From Polytrichum commune (lineage: Eukaryota; Streptophyta; Polytrichopsida; Polytrichales; Polytrichaceae), in contig OX485804.1 of the NCBI GenBank assembly GCA_950295325.1, positions 868,001-932,000 of the forward strand: 64,000 nucleotides of DNA, written 5' to 3'. This document shows, piece after piece, positions 1 through 10,452 of the stretch. The notes beneath the pieces were generated by a model. It was not told the DNA's origin, made no database searches, and was given only the letters and a program-made list of their open reading frames with translations. Each line of letters opens with the position of its first letter. Position 1 is the first letter of the stretch. Both the position numbers and the translations under genes were made by a program.

Positions 1-3000
1 TTTTTATCTAGGGGTTGAGGTGGATGATCCGTTTCGGGTGCTATAGTGGTGACAATATTACATACAGATTTTTGCCACTGGAGAATTGCATCATCCGAAT
101 CTCCCTCTCCCAACGGAAAATAATACTCCCCCATACCCAACGAAATTGGCTCGGATTGACTTTTAACATTATGTATAGCCCCGCTAAGGGCATAGTCAGT
201 TTCCGAATCAGAACCATCTGACGAAAATTCCGTACCATCATCTTGGGTTTCCCCTTGATATTTGGTAGGGAATAGAGGTAAGATCATTTTTTCAGACCCA
301 CGACCTAAGGTTAAGGTGCCTTTACCCCAATCCTCTTTGGCTTGGGCTAGGATTAACCAAGGTCGTCCTAGGATGCCGGGTATTGGTTGCACGGCATCCG
401 AGGTTCGAAAAACAATAAAATCAATTTTATATTCTTTCCCGGCCACGATTACTGACACTTGGGGTAATTCTCCTAATGGTTTTGTTCGGGTGTGGTCTGC
501 CATTTTGAGAATTATTGGGGTTGGGTTCATTTTAGTTATTCCCAATTCATTCAAGGTTTCCACACTCATTAGGTTGACACTTGACCCTGTATCAACTTGA
601 AATCCGGGTATTAGTACTCCATCAATAATAACATCTACGGCAGGAGCTCCAGGATCCTTACTCAGTGTCACATCATGGATATCTACTGTCTTGGGTCTTT
701 TTCGGATCATCGACGAACTTAATTTACTCCTACAATGGGGAGCTATCGCTAGCAATTGCCTCATAGTGATTTGAGGTTTGATATTATCCAAATCATTTAT
801 AATGTCATAGTGTTGAAGCCCGCTAGCTAATTCCATCACTCGCGTCCTTTTAGACGAGGATTTCCGATTAGCATTCCCGGAGTTCAAGACACTATAACTA
901 GGCATCCTAGTCGGTGTATGATTGATCCGTGTCACAGTGGGGGGTAATTTAGTAATCCGAGTCATATGAGGGACTGGGACCGGTTGTGGCTGAAGATTTT
1001 GGGTAGGCACCGGCACAGGCTGCACTACATTTGTAGTTGGTACAACCGGGGTCGGTACATTTCCTTGTTGTGAACTTCCAGGGGTGAGGGGGTTCTGCGA
1101 ATTAGAATTATTGGTGTCTAAATTTATGGGGGAGTCGTAACCAAGACTTTTATCGTCACTATTGTCATCCGGTACCGGCAGAGGTTCAACTATCCGTTTT
1201 GACCGCGTAGTGACGGCATTGACTTTAGATTCAGGATATGAGGAATGCTGGTAGATGGTATGTTGAATGTGATTCACATTTCTAGACCCGCCTTCCCCAT
1301 CCTCCTGAATACGGACGTGTTTGCCTTTCTTCCAGTCCCTATCATTAGGTTGGTAATCCTTTTTAGGTTCGGGGCACTCATCTGTAGGGTGTCCTGCGGT
1401 TTTACACTTCCCGCATAAAGGCACATAATCTTGGGACTTCTTTGGGTTAGGACATTCATTAGCGTAATGTCCCAACTCTTGACACCTATAACATACGGGT
1501 ATTTTCCTTTTATCATTGGAATTGGAATTGTAATTCCGCATATTGTTATTATAAGGAGGTCCATCCCAGTTGGGTGGACCATTGGTTCTCCCCCAACTAG
1601 GTCGGTTAGGGAAGTTGATCGGGACCGGCCGTTTATTAAAATTCCTTCGAGGATTATAATTGGAATTTGGGCCTGGCCCGGTTCTCTCTTCTTGCCATGG
1701 TCGATTCCTATTATCTTCAACCTGATTAACAGGACGATGGGGTCTTAAATTCCAACATTCGCTCACCGAGTGGCTACCCCCACAATAAGTGCATTTGATT
1801 CGTATGCCTTGGGGTGTAGGACACTCGTTAGCCACATGACCATGTCCTCTACAATTAGTGCACCATACATTTGTACGCTCATTAGTAGCTTGGGGTCGTT
1901 TTGGTGCACCCTTCATGACCTTGACCGACAATTCTGTCAATTGTTTGGTTAAGTTCATGATAGCATCCTCATGTTTAGCTATAGTGGGGTCATGGGTTGA
2001 AGATGTCACCACTGCTGGTTTAGAATAAACAGGAGTGGTGAAGGTACTAGAAGGATGGGCATCACTAACAAAATGTTGATTTTGAGTCGTTACGGGAAAG
2101 GTCCCCATATAATTAGGTATAGGATTATTCGAGTAGGTGTTGTCAGTATAGACGACTAAGTCATCTTCTAAACGACACTCTTCCCAAATTTTGGCACGGG
2201 CATATGCTTGAGCATAGGTTGCGGTGCCTCCTTCCTTTACATAAATTTTTAGTTCTATCGGATATAACCCTCCAATAAAAATGCTCATAAGGAAGTTATC
2301 GGGTATTTGATGAACTCCCATACGTTGCAGGATGTCTTGCATCCGCCCGTAATAGTTGTCCACCCGCTCATTTATTCCCATCCTTATGGTTCGTAATTTT
2401 TCTTTAAGACTATTGGCAAATCCCAAAGGTCTAAAATGAGCAAGAAAAGCGGTTTTTAAGGCATTCCAATCTGCAAATGCAGCTTGCCTTAAATACCATG
2501 CAAAAGCCTCCTCCTGTAAAGAGGCAGCGAAGACCTCTTGGAATTTATCAGGGGGAATGCTATTCGCATTGCAAGTTAATTCAAACTTGGCTACATGGGT
2601 ATCTGGATCGGCACCTGGCCGTCCCAGAAAATAAGGGATATGTACCACATTAGTAATACGAGGATTTGGGTTAGGTGGTTGTGGTTGCACAATTGGTTGC
2701 GCCATTGGTACCGGTGGTGGTACTGGTGGCGGTGGAGGAAATGGTGGAGGTGGTGACGGGGTTAATAAAACTTGAGGAGGTTGTATCAACTGATTTGGTG
2801 AGCCTCCTGAAGTTGTCCCAAAATTTAATTGTTGGGGTTTAAGAGGAGATAATATTCCCGATGAGGTAGGATCTCCAATAGGAATTTGATCTCCCTCGTT
2901 TGGCTCCTTATCAGTTTGTTCCTGGTGTAATTTTATGACCGATCTTAACCAACCCCTATTCCTCTCCGCTTTCTTCCTTCGATAGTCTCTTGCTATAGCA

Positions 3001-3110
3001 CGATCCTCTCTAGCCTTATCATTGGCTGCCTTTCTTACTGAGGCTGTCTGTGCATGAGACTTTGCATGCGCAGGTTCCAGTATGAAAGATGCATATATCT
3101 TTAATATGCT
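1..3110 (-). CDS. Ty3/gypsy retrotransposon gag-protease polyprotein, 3' part outside window
   Basis: One minus-strand frame stays open from a TAG at 3111-3113 to the left edge of the window, over 1000 codons with no stop. It starts with a basic stretch and a proline-rich stretch (about 2820-2700), then a Retrotrans_gag domain (about 2650-2170, core FAWYLRQAAFADW). Four zinc knuckles follow at 1821-1862, 1755-1793, 1452-1493 and 1374-1415; the second has CX2CX3HX4C spacing, the others CX2CX4HX4C. An aspartic protease follows with its DTGSS active site at about 579-593 and a downstream ILGRPWL motif. Reverse transcriptase and integrase would lie to the left, outside. The first in-frame ATG is at 2705 (MAQPIVQ), just before the gag core, yet the sequence upstream of it also looks coding. 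The frame has no visible damage, so the copy may be young. The gag/protease type and the PBS suggest the Athila/Tat side of Ty3/gypsy; the lineage is inferred, the domains are seen. Confidence 0.9.
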
Positions 3111-3646
3111 CTACCCAATTTCTTGGTAAACCGCTTTCTCCCGTTTAAACACAGTTTTTCGAAATTAAGGAAGTTTGCGTCTTTAAGAGGAGAATCGGAA
3201 AAATCTGGTATGTTTACACTAGCACATGGGTCAAAAGGTCCGTAATGAAAACGGGCCTCATTCTTAGTAAAAAGTCCACCATTCCAACAACCATAACCAA
3301 ATTTGTTGATTGGAAAATTATCAGCTTTATGTTGACTATAAACTAGGAACATAAATCTGAGGTCCACTCTCAATCGTGGATGACCATGGTTAATAATGAT
3401 TTCATTAAAACCCTCACCCTGATTCCATATTTTCTCAAAAATCTTTTCTTGAATGTGATGGGGTAATTTAAGGAAATTAACACGGAATCCTTTTGGGTAG
3501 ATAGGGTGGTTCGGTCCAATATGGATACCAACTCCCCAAAAGGAAGCCTTATAGAAACGGTATAATGCAGCAAATAAATGGGGACCTTCGTACAACCAAC
3601 TATCAGAACAATCCGACTCAAGTGGTGTAGATTCCCATGGCCACAT
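3101..3646 (-). CDS. Retrotransposon upstream ORF b (MWPWE family), unknown function
   Basis: This is a 181-codon ORF between PBS and gag. The ATG at 3646 is chosen because it gives the same start, MWPWE, as the neighbouring ORF a; an in-frame TTG at 3652 is ignored. The protein is rich in aromatic residues and has no transmembrane segment or signal peptide. A block around LPHHIQEKIFEKIWNQ aligns with LPLDVQQIIVTKVWQN in ORF a, so the two are probably duplicates. The start overlaps the end of ORF a by 29 nt, and the TAA (3101-3103) overlaps the opening of the gag frame, which lies in the -1 frame relative to this ORF. Some Tat/Ogre elements are known to carry an extra ORF before gag; whether this belongs to that family cannot be told from the sequence alone. 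No function is proposed. Confidence 0.6.
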   Translation of the reverse strand: MWPWESTPLESDCSDSWLYEGPHLFAALYRFYKASFWGVGIHIGPNHPIYPKGFRVNFLKLPHHIQEKIFEKIWNQGEGFNEIIINHGHPRLRVDLRFMFLVYSQHKADNFPINKFGYGCWNGGLFTKNEARFHYGPFDPCASVNIPDFSDSPLKDANFLNFEKLCLNGRKRFTKKLGRAY

Positions 3647-4094
3647 TTTCAATTCTCTTCAATGCTTTGTTAGCACCCTCAATCAATTCTTTACCTTGAG
3701 GTGTTAACAAAACGTGTTCAAGATATTGACTCAACATGTAATCTTTTTCAATAAAATTACTGAAGTCTCTAATTTCGATGTCAGAAGTGTACACAGTTCT
3801 ATTCTGCCACACTTTGGTAACAATGATTTGTTGGACGTCCAAAGGTAAGATTTTAATCCGGGCCTCTAGTGGAGATCTAGCAAACACTGTTTTGGTTAAA
3901 AATCTTTCCCGAGGAAACCGACACCACTTGTAGAGGTTAGTTTCTCTTGGTGTTCTACAGCTGTAAATTGGATCAGATTTTAAACTTAATAGTTCAGTAA
4001 CTGGTTGTGTTTGGTCGCTTAATTTCACAATGAGGGAAAAAATTGCCACCGAACACTGCCACGAGTTTTCAAGGCCCGGTTCCCAGGGCCACAT
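3618..4094 (-). CDS. Retrotransposon upstream ORF a (MWPWE family), unknown function
   Basis: A 158-codon ORF starts at an ATG about 210 nt downstream of the PBS of the element and begins MWPWEPGLENSW. It shares its N-terminus and the LPxxxQxxxxxKxW block (near residue 90) with ORF b, which it overlaps. It has no recognised domain. The order is PBS, ORF a, ORF b, gag, all on the minus strand and with overlapping ends, which suggests translation from one genomic RNA by reinitiation or frameshifting, or from spliced forms; this is inference. It could also be one ancestral ORF in which a tandem duplication was followed by divergence. Confidence 0.6.
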   Translation of the reverse strand: MWPWEPGLENSWQCSVAIFSLIVKLSDQTQPVTELLSLKSDPIYSCRTPRETNLYKWCRFPRERFLTKTVFARSPLEARIKILPLDVQQIIVTKVWQNRTVYTSDIEIRDFSNFIEKDYMLSQYLEHVLLTPQGKELIEGANKALKRIENVAMGIYTT

Positions 4095-4300
4095 TAATTA
4101 TAACTTGTAGGTAATTACTAAGGTTATATTTGGTCATTAGTTTAGTCTAGTTGTGAATGAATTGTAGGAATAGTCCAAGACTTATTTCACAATTCATGAA
4201 CTTGACTTCTTCATTCACCAGATATGTCTTAGTTCAAGCTACAAGTGAATTTGTAATTTCTATCAATACTCAATCTTCTAGATTCTGACGACCGTAGCCT

Positions 4301-4318
4301 TCCCCGGCAGCGGCGCCA
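4301..4318 (-). other. Primer binding site, tRNA-Asp type
   Basis: On the minus strand this reads TGGCGCCGCTGCCGGGGA, starting three bases inside the LTR edge. It differs by one base from the complement of the plant tRNA-Asp 3' end, the primer used by Athila-type elements. An identical 18-mer lies at 12450-12467, also three bases from a TGT LTR edge. Confidence 0.85.
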
Positions 4319-4321
4319 AAA

Positions 4322-7140
4322 TGTAGATAGGTTTTTGGATTGGGTTCCAATTAAGAAAACCACACAGGGAAGACCAAATGAGTGTCAGGTGTTACATCTA
4401 GGGATCACCATTAAGTTAATTGATAGATTACAAGGGAATTAAGATGAATTTAGGACAACAAACACATAGTAAAAGACTTTTAGAATAAATTTTAGAATTG
4501 ATTTAATTAAGGTTGAGGGTCACTCACAGCAGTACATGCAATTGATCAGTCACTCCCTTACAACCCACTCTCGTCAGTAACATCACTCTTATAATATGTT
4601 TTGCAATTCAGGGAGTCACAGCTCAGCCATAGACATTTGATTACGCCATAGTCTCAAAAGCCAAGGCATGAACTCCTTGAGTGAACCATAGTCTCTTCAG
4701 TACAGTAACCAAGTACCAAAAGGCCACACCACAGTTAGTAAAGATATCATATTCCCAATTGACTCCTTCTATGGTTGAGTGATTGATTTAATTAAATTAG
4801 ATAAAGACCACAGAAATGAATTATTTCCTTAGTCAATTTTAGACTTAACACTATCACAGTGGAATTGAATGCATTAAAATAAATTATTAAAATTAACAAA
4901 AGTCTAATCGTGTAACAGTAACCTAGTGACCGAGTCTAGAACCGAACCGGGACCGTAAGAGTCTAATCGGTAGGACCATAGTCTACACGGCACGGCCATA
5001 GTCTAGTCACCAGTAACAGTCACAAGTAACCAGTGTCAAGTCACGTCTCATAGAGAGGGCCATAGTCTTAGTAACCAGTATCAAGTAGCCAGTCACCAGT
5101 AACCAGTAACCAAGTCAGCGTCAAGTTCTCGAATGTGATGCTGGCCACTCCTCCTTTTAAGCTTGCCCTGTTAGCCTCACCCAAACCATATGGGTTAATG
5201 CTCCACGCTTCTCGCGCGCGGCTCCTTCTCCTTTTCTCCCAGGGACGTTGTCTTCGCTCAACTGCTTCGCGGAACAGACTCCTTCAACGTGGAAAGATGT
5301 TTCTTTCCCAACCAATATCAATCACTTTACTCAATGCAGACCTTCACGACCGACACTAAACAGAATTCCACTCAATCTCCAAACTTATTCGAACAGGGAA
5401 ACAGACAATTACAGAAAGAGCTTTCCCACTCAATTCTGCGAAGAGGTTATGTCGGAACTCAATTAATTAGGCACGCCTAATTTTAGATTTCTCCCCTCAC
5501 CGAAAGATACAAGATTCTCCACACTTACTACGCACAACTCACGTGGAAGCTGGTTTAGCAAAGATTGCTCCTTACTCCGGAACTCACAGGGATAAAATCT
5601 TCGACTCATTCTATCACAATTAATGAAGGCATTTTATTCAATTCCAAGGGATAACTTCAGAATCTACTACCATAACAAGTCTCCGATCTTCTTTCCCAGG
5701 AAAGATCACACAAGACTCGCTCCTGCCTTTCGCAGGAATGACAAAAGCTTCCAGTGCATGCTTCCCACACTACACAAGAACACAAATGAGTATAATTCGC
5801 TTCTTTCTCAACGAGGATCAATTATCTGGACTTCTTGTCTAACAATTTAGCCTTACTGACGAGTAGCGTAGACTTTTAAGTTTCAGAACCTGGTTGAGAT
5901 TTCAACTCGATTCTTCCCTCAATAACTGGCTCTCATGGTTGTGAACAGGTCATGACATTAAGAAAAATCCATTAGCCCCTTTCACAGGGTTCAACTCCGA
6001 AGATTACATTCGTGCTTAGATTCAGTCACACTATGACTTTCTGCACATCAAGTTCCTTCCGAAGAATTACGTAAAATCACTTTAGTGTTTAAACGATTCT
6101 GACTCTCACTCCAAGAGGATTGCTACAACTTCTTTTACTGAGTGTCAAGGTTAATCTATGCACTTATTCACAATGGCATTTCACATTCAACTCGTGAATC
6201 ATGGCCCTGAATAAGAATATTAGATTCAAAGCATTCAAACTGCTTCACGCAGTTTCACTTCTGTCCCATACTAACATTAGTCACAACACATTTAGAGAAT
6301 TCAAATAACCATGATTCTCTCAAGGATGTAATTTATCAAAGACCCTTCCTCCGACCCAAGAGTTTCACACTCTTGTCTCTGTAAATTATGTTTTCACCAG
6401 AGTTAAGAACACACATCAAGACTCACTCCCTTCACGGGAATAAGGTATCACATATTCAATCTGGATTCTTCCCGAACCAGGGAAGTACAAATTGATGTAA
6501 TCGATTCACAACAAACACCAACACAACATATTTAATCCTCACACATACGGATGATGAAATAGCTTCACGCTTATAATATTATGTAGAGTAAAATGTACAT
6601 TCAAAAAGGGCTTCACACCCAAACTGGAATCACTCAAAACTACGAGACGAAGGAGACTCTCTTCTCGAGAGGAACTGTCTTTTCTCCTCTCTTTCTTCTT
6701 CTCTATATCCCCTAAATTAACTACCTCGTCTCTTAGAATCAGATTTCATAAGGCTCTTCGACTTGGTCACATGTCTATTGCCCTGCCCAAAAGACTCTAG
6801 ACTTCATCTTGGGATCTGTTTCATATGTACTAAATGTCTCACCCTTAGCTTATTTCGGATAATTGGTCACTAATGACCTACTTTAGCGTCCATTTCACAT
6901 TCTGAGTGACAATATGAATTCACATCCTATCAAAATTCTAAAACGACTATTCTGAGACCAAAAAGTTGTACCACAGGAGCAACCGGCTAAGCTTTGCTGG
7001 ACCGAAGCCAACACTGGAGCAACCGAGCTAAGCACTGCTGGACCGAGACCAGTACTGGAGCAACTTGGCTAAGCCCTTGCGGGACTGCAATCAACCAATC
7101 AAGGCCTAGCAACTTTAGTTGCCTCGCCAAAATTAATCTA
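4322..7140 (-). repeat. 5' LTR of the minus-strand element (outer edge uncertain)
   Basis: The inner edge is exact: plus-strand TGTAGATAGG directly follows the PBS spacer. The outer edge (about 7.0-7.15 kb) is a guess, since the partner LTR is outside the window. The region has no convincing gene; short open frames at 5.1-5.9 kb have no recognisable product. It holds degenerate repeats of CCATAGTCT and CAGTAACC at about 4920-5110. Its first bases resemble the second LTR at 12471 (shared GTTTTTGG and CAGGGAAGAC). Confidence 0.5.
6976..7092. repeat. Three tandem copies of a ~41-bp unit
   Basis: Each unit begins GGAGCAAC, contains GGCTAAGC or AGCTAAGC, and then TGCTGGACCGA or a variant. The third copy is the most diverged. 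It lies near the presumed outer end of the LTR. Confidence 0.75.
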
Positions 7141-8160
7141 GACCATACTAGATTATTTTAGGCTATCTTAGCTCTTAGGTAAGTGTTGGATTCATTAGGC
7201 TAGGTAGGGGTGTGTGTGACTTTTGAATGTATTGGTGATTGACCATTGAGGCAAGTGTTTTTTAAACACCTGCACTCTTTTGGTTGAAATAAATCATGTG
7301 CACAATCAATGGAGAAGGTGGAGGACCTCCGCGATGGCAAGACAAAGGAGGTTAGGCCAAAGGGTGCAAGGAGGAAATCATTGAAGGCATGCTTGACAAA
7401 GGCAGTGGGGTGGACTCTGGAAAAAGCCAAGGATGTGTCTATGCACGAGGTTCACACTAATAAAATGTCATGATTTGAATTAAGTTAGAAACTCATCAAG
7501 GTAGAACGTACATCCCATGTTACCACAAGTTGTTATGTTACACATGTGATCCCCAAACCTATTACCCGGACTAGGACGCTTAAGGGTGGTAGGTTTGGCC
7601 TCACACCCGTGGGCTCACTGGGGTGAGTGGTTTGGAGAGAAAGGTGTCTCTTCACCCGAGCGCGTGTGACCGGAGCTGCAACCGCGACAGCGACCGCGAC
7701 CGGAACATCCACCGCAACCGCAACCGCAACATCGCGTGTTTGGGTCTAACACAACAAAGGACAAAATGATATTAGAATCCCTAGGATGAAACACAAATAC
7801 AAAAATTGGAATTAATGTGGAAAATGAATTACCTTAGGGCATGGAGAAGTCACTTCGGCGAAGTCGGCGTTAGCATCCGGAGCACGTTGTCGACGAGGTG
7901 GAGTGGCAATATAGTTCTTAGGTCGCGTTTGGAATGGGGAATGTTGTTAGGATACAAGAACATAAGAGTCCATGGAAGAAGGACATTATGTGCAAGAGGA
8001 GCCCGTGGGTTGGCCCGTAGTAAAGATGAACATGTTAAAAAAGAATGAATTATAGCCGACTAAGTCCTACATATTAAAATTCGCCATAACAACCATAATT
8101 CCCAAGAACACAACTAACACTGTCCAAGTGGTCTGATACATTCATTGAATCAACTACCAT
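7141..8160. other. No confident gene; short repeats
   Basis: A 45-bp stretch at 7564-7608 recurs at 15631-15675 with about two mismatches. At 7670-7732 there is a degenerate run of ACCGCGAC/ACCGCAAC hexamer-like units. On the minus strand, about 7835-7920 could be a small exon (acceptor CTAAG, donor AAG|GTAATT, product IATPPRRQRAPDANADF), perhaps a 3' exon of the phosphatase gene, but this is weak. Confidence 0.35.
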
Positions 8161-8165
8161 ATTGT

Positions 8166-8183
8166 CACGGGTGAACACCCGTG
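8166..8183. repeat. Perfect hairpin, copy 1 (CACGGGTG / CACCCGTG)
   Basis: Two 8-bp arms flank an AA centre. Longer 10-bp-arm versions lie at 9805-9826 and 9908-9929. This copy is downstream of the phosphatase exon. Confidence 0.8.
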
Positions 8184-8411
8184 GGACTCTGATATATGTT
8201 CACTATGGTTGTAAATAGCCGGGTATTCTCTAACACCACAGTGTTGCAAAGTAGTAGATTCCCAGTGGGATACATTCATGACCATAACATGTTTGCATGA
8301 ACAAATTCCACAAAACCAAAACAAGTTTCAAATGAAGTTGAAAGCCAACAAAGTATCAGTTCCAATTATTTCAAATACAATGTACACTAAGGGGATGCCC
8401 CAATAGGGGAT

Positions 8412-9538
8412 CTACATAGACATCTGCGCCTCTGGAACCATACGGGTAGAAGTTAGTATTTTATGTCTAGCTAATGATTGCTTATAAATATTAGACCTTG
8501 GCAGCTCTAGATTGAAGGGTCCCTGTCCTGATGGATAAGGGTTGCTCCCCACAAAATATGGCACATACTGTTGAGAACTCAAGAGCCTTTGCAGGTAATT
8601 ATGCATAGTATCCAAGCTTTGGGTTGACAGAAATGGGGGAGGGTTAATGTAGCTCACAGGAGGGTTTGGGATGCATTTGTAAGGGGAGTCATCAACAAGT
8701 AATGTAGTTCTATGAGAGGGTTGCTTCGTATGCGGCACTGGATGCGTCCGGCTCCACTCAAAAAATGCGCACAAGTCTTTCATGAAGAAGCTTGAATCAA
8801 CATTCATAGGACTAAGAAGAACTTGTCCTCTCTCATCCTTCAGAGTGTGACACAGTTCTTGCCCTCGGGGGGGGCAGTGTGTTAAAAAGTTAAGGATATA
8901 GGTGCGAACAACCACTATTTTATAGGGGGGTTATACTTTCAATTCTTTTCTTTTTTCACATGCTATCATTATGTAAATTTCTACTTTGGGTTAATAGAAA
9001 AATGGCTTGCATTACTTATAATTCCAAATTACCTATTATTCCATACCCTATAGTACTTTAAAGATGTACAATGCCATTTTTGATACCCTATATTACTCTT
9101 AAGCCCAATTATAATTTTTTGCTCCCATGTTTTTAAAATACCCTATCATTTGTTCGCACGTATATTGCTACTCCAACCAATGACTACCCCCCCCCCGAGT
9201 TCTTGCCCAAATACATACTCTGGATGTCTACAACCACTAAAGAAGTGTCGGACAATTGGCTGCAGATTCTTCATAAGCTTCGACGACCAGATGACAACAT
9301 GGAAGTTTGAAAGAACAAAACGCAAAAACCGTCCCAGTCCTTTCCTAGGTATGAGGGCACTATATGGGAGAAAGAGTGGAGCCAACTCCCCAGTTATCTG
9401 AGGGCTATGTTGTGATTCAATGGTCTTCCTGGTGTTGACATTGCCGCACTTTGTTGACCTCACAAGGATCCCGTTGACATCCAGCACTAACCATATCTTC
9501 TCTATCCGATGGACAACAGTGCTTGGAGAGGTGAGGAT
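8412..9538 (-). pseudogene. FCP1/SCP-like HAD phosphatase exon, interrupted by a MITE
   Basis: The upper half (9538-9200) follows a plausible acceptor CACCAG and carries HAD motif I as LVLDVNGIL and, 60 residues on, GRFLRFVLSNFHVVIWSS, the motif II region. The lower half (8863-8412) has FFEWSRTHP and motif III-like TTLLVDDSPYK. FCP1/SCP proteins dephosphorylate Ser/Thr, classically on the RNA polymerase II tail. Here the second Asp of DxDx is Asn (DVN), as in a plant-specific subgroup, so activity is doubtful. The halves are separated only by the MITE at 8864-9199; leaving out the element and one 8-bp duplication makes the frame continuous across FGQE-LCHT. Candidate upstream exons lie at 9.98-10.37 kb. 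The stop is at 8412, or the exon may splice further. As it stands the gene is disrupted, unless the element is removed by splicing. Confidence 0.75.
8864..9199. mobile_element. hAT-type MITE, copy 1 (oligo-G termini)
   Basis: The element starts CTCGGGGGGGG and ends CCCCCCCCGAG, with the 8-bp target duplication TTCTTGCC at 8856-8863 and 9200-9207. A subterminal inverted pair ATATA(G/C)GTGCGAACAA lies about 30-40 bp in from each end. It is 336 bp with no coding capacity. Copy 2 is at 40693-41037. The 8-bp duplication points to the hAT superfamily. Confidence 0.9.
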
Positions 9539-9804
9539 CTGGTGATGACAAAATTGAAAGTCATTCTAAAGGATTTTTATCTAAGGAAACAATAGATTCT
9601 AAAAGATTTTTATTGAAGGAAACAACATATTGGGTAGACATGAGTATGCATTAGCAAGAGAAAAGAATGCTTGCACATTTATTAATTAGTTTTGCGACCT
9701 AGGGTAGAATATCGTACCGAAGGAGGTATTTCGGCATTGGATGTATGACCTATGACCACATGCACACATGCTTTATGAGATCCACACGCTCAAACCCATA
9801 CTCT

Positions 9805-9826
9805 CCCACGGGTGAACACCCGTGGG
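9805..9826. repeat. Perfect hairpin, copy 2 (CCCACGGGTG / CACCCGTGGG)
   Basis: 10-bp arms around AA, inside the inferred intron of the phosphatase gene, about 80 bp from copy 3. Confidence 0.85.
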
Positions 9827-9907
9827 CACAATATCAAAAATCCTTTGTAGAAGTATTAGTCATGAGATAACAATTTGTGTGGAAATTGAAAAGTACAAAC
9901 CGATGGA

Positions 9908-9929
9908 CCCACGGGTGTTCACCCGTGGG
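9908..9929. repeat. Perfect hairpin, copy 3 (CCCACGGGTG / CACCCGTGGG)
   Basis: Same arms as copy 2 with TT in the centre, in the same inferred intron. Confidence 0.85.
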
Positions 9930-9975
9930 ACCAATTGCATTCAAATAACACTATATATGATACCTTGAGCTTGGT

Positions 9976-10371
9976 TTAGGGGGGGATCCCCAGCATGTGC
10001 AGGGTTGTCATGAGAACTCGGTGGAATGACATCCCGTTCTGCCGCAACCAACACTTGTTGCAAAGGGACTTTTAGAAATCATGACGACTTTGTTTCCAAG
10101 CTGAACACAAATATTGCATTGGGAGGGGAGTATATATTACCATTTCGGACGATGCCGGTTGAGCCTCAGCAAAACGGCCGACATGAGGGTTTGAGGACTC
10201 CGCAGCTACAACATGGACTTCTCTCCTTGGAGACTCTGGCACTCCACTAATGTCAATGATCTCCAAGGTAGAGTCCACAACACTGCCGGCTTGAGCGGCC
10301 GAGGATCCCGGGAATTTACCACGTTCTTCACGATGTTTTGGAGCTTCGAACGTTGTCCATCTCTTTCTCAT
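9976..10371 (-). pseudogene. Candidate 5' exons of the phosphatase gene
   Basis: Exon 1 is read from an ATG at 10371 (MRKRWTTFEAPKH) to a GTAATA donor after 10141, exactly 77 codons, with codon use unlike the surrounding AT-rich DNA. A second block at about 10070-9976 reads VLVAAERDVIPPSSHDNP and ends at CAAG|GTATCA. The phases of the two blocks and the HAD exon at 9538 do not join cleanly, so either an exon edge is wrong or a base has been lost (a run of seven C lies in block 2). No domain is recognised in these parts; the region is low-complexity and probably disordered. Linkage to the phosphatase rests on order and strand only. Confidence 0.4.
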
Positions 10372-10452
10372 TTTCTTTAATGCAGCGGTATGAAGAATAT
10401 GTTTCACCTTCACTGCTTCACAAAACGCTGGAATGGAGAGATAAACGAACAT

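Noticed and set aside
1274-1720. 148-codon minus frame inside gag
   Set aside because: It is another frame of the gag ORF; the true frame carries the zinc knuckles.
3101-3652. TTG start for upstream ORF b
   Set aside because: The ATG at 3646 gives the MWPWE start shared with ORF a; non-ATG starts are not expected in plant mRNA without further evidence.
4900-5110. CAGTAACC/CATAGTCT repeats as a CRISPR-like array
   Set aside because: Repeat lengths and spacing are irregular, and the sequence is inside a plant LTR.
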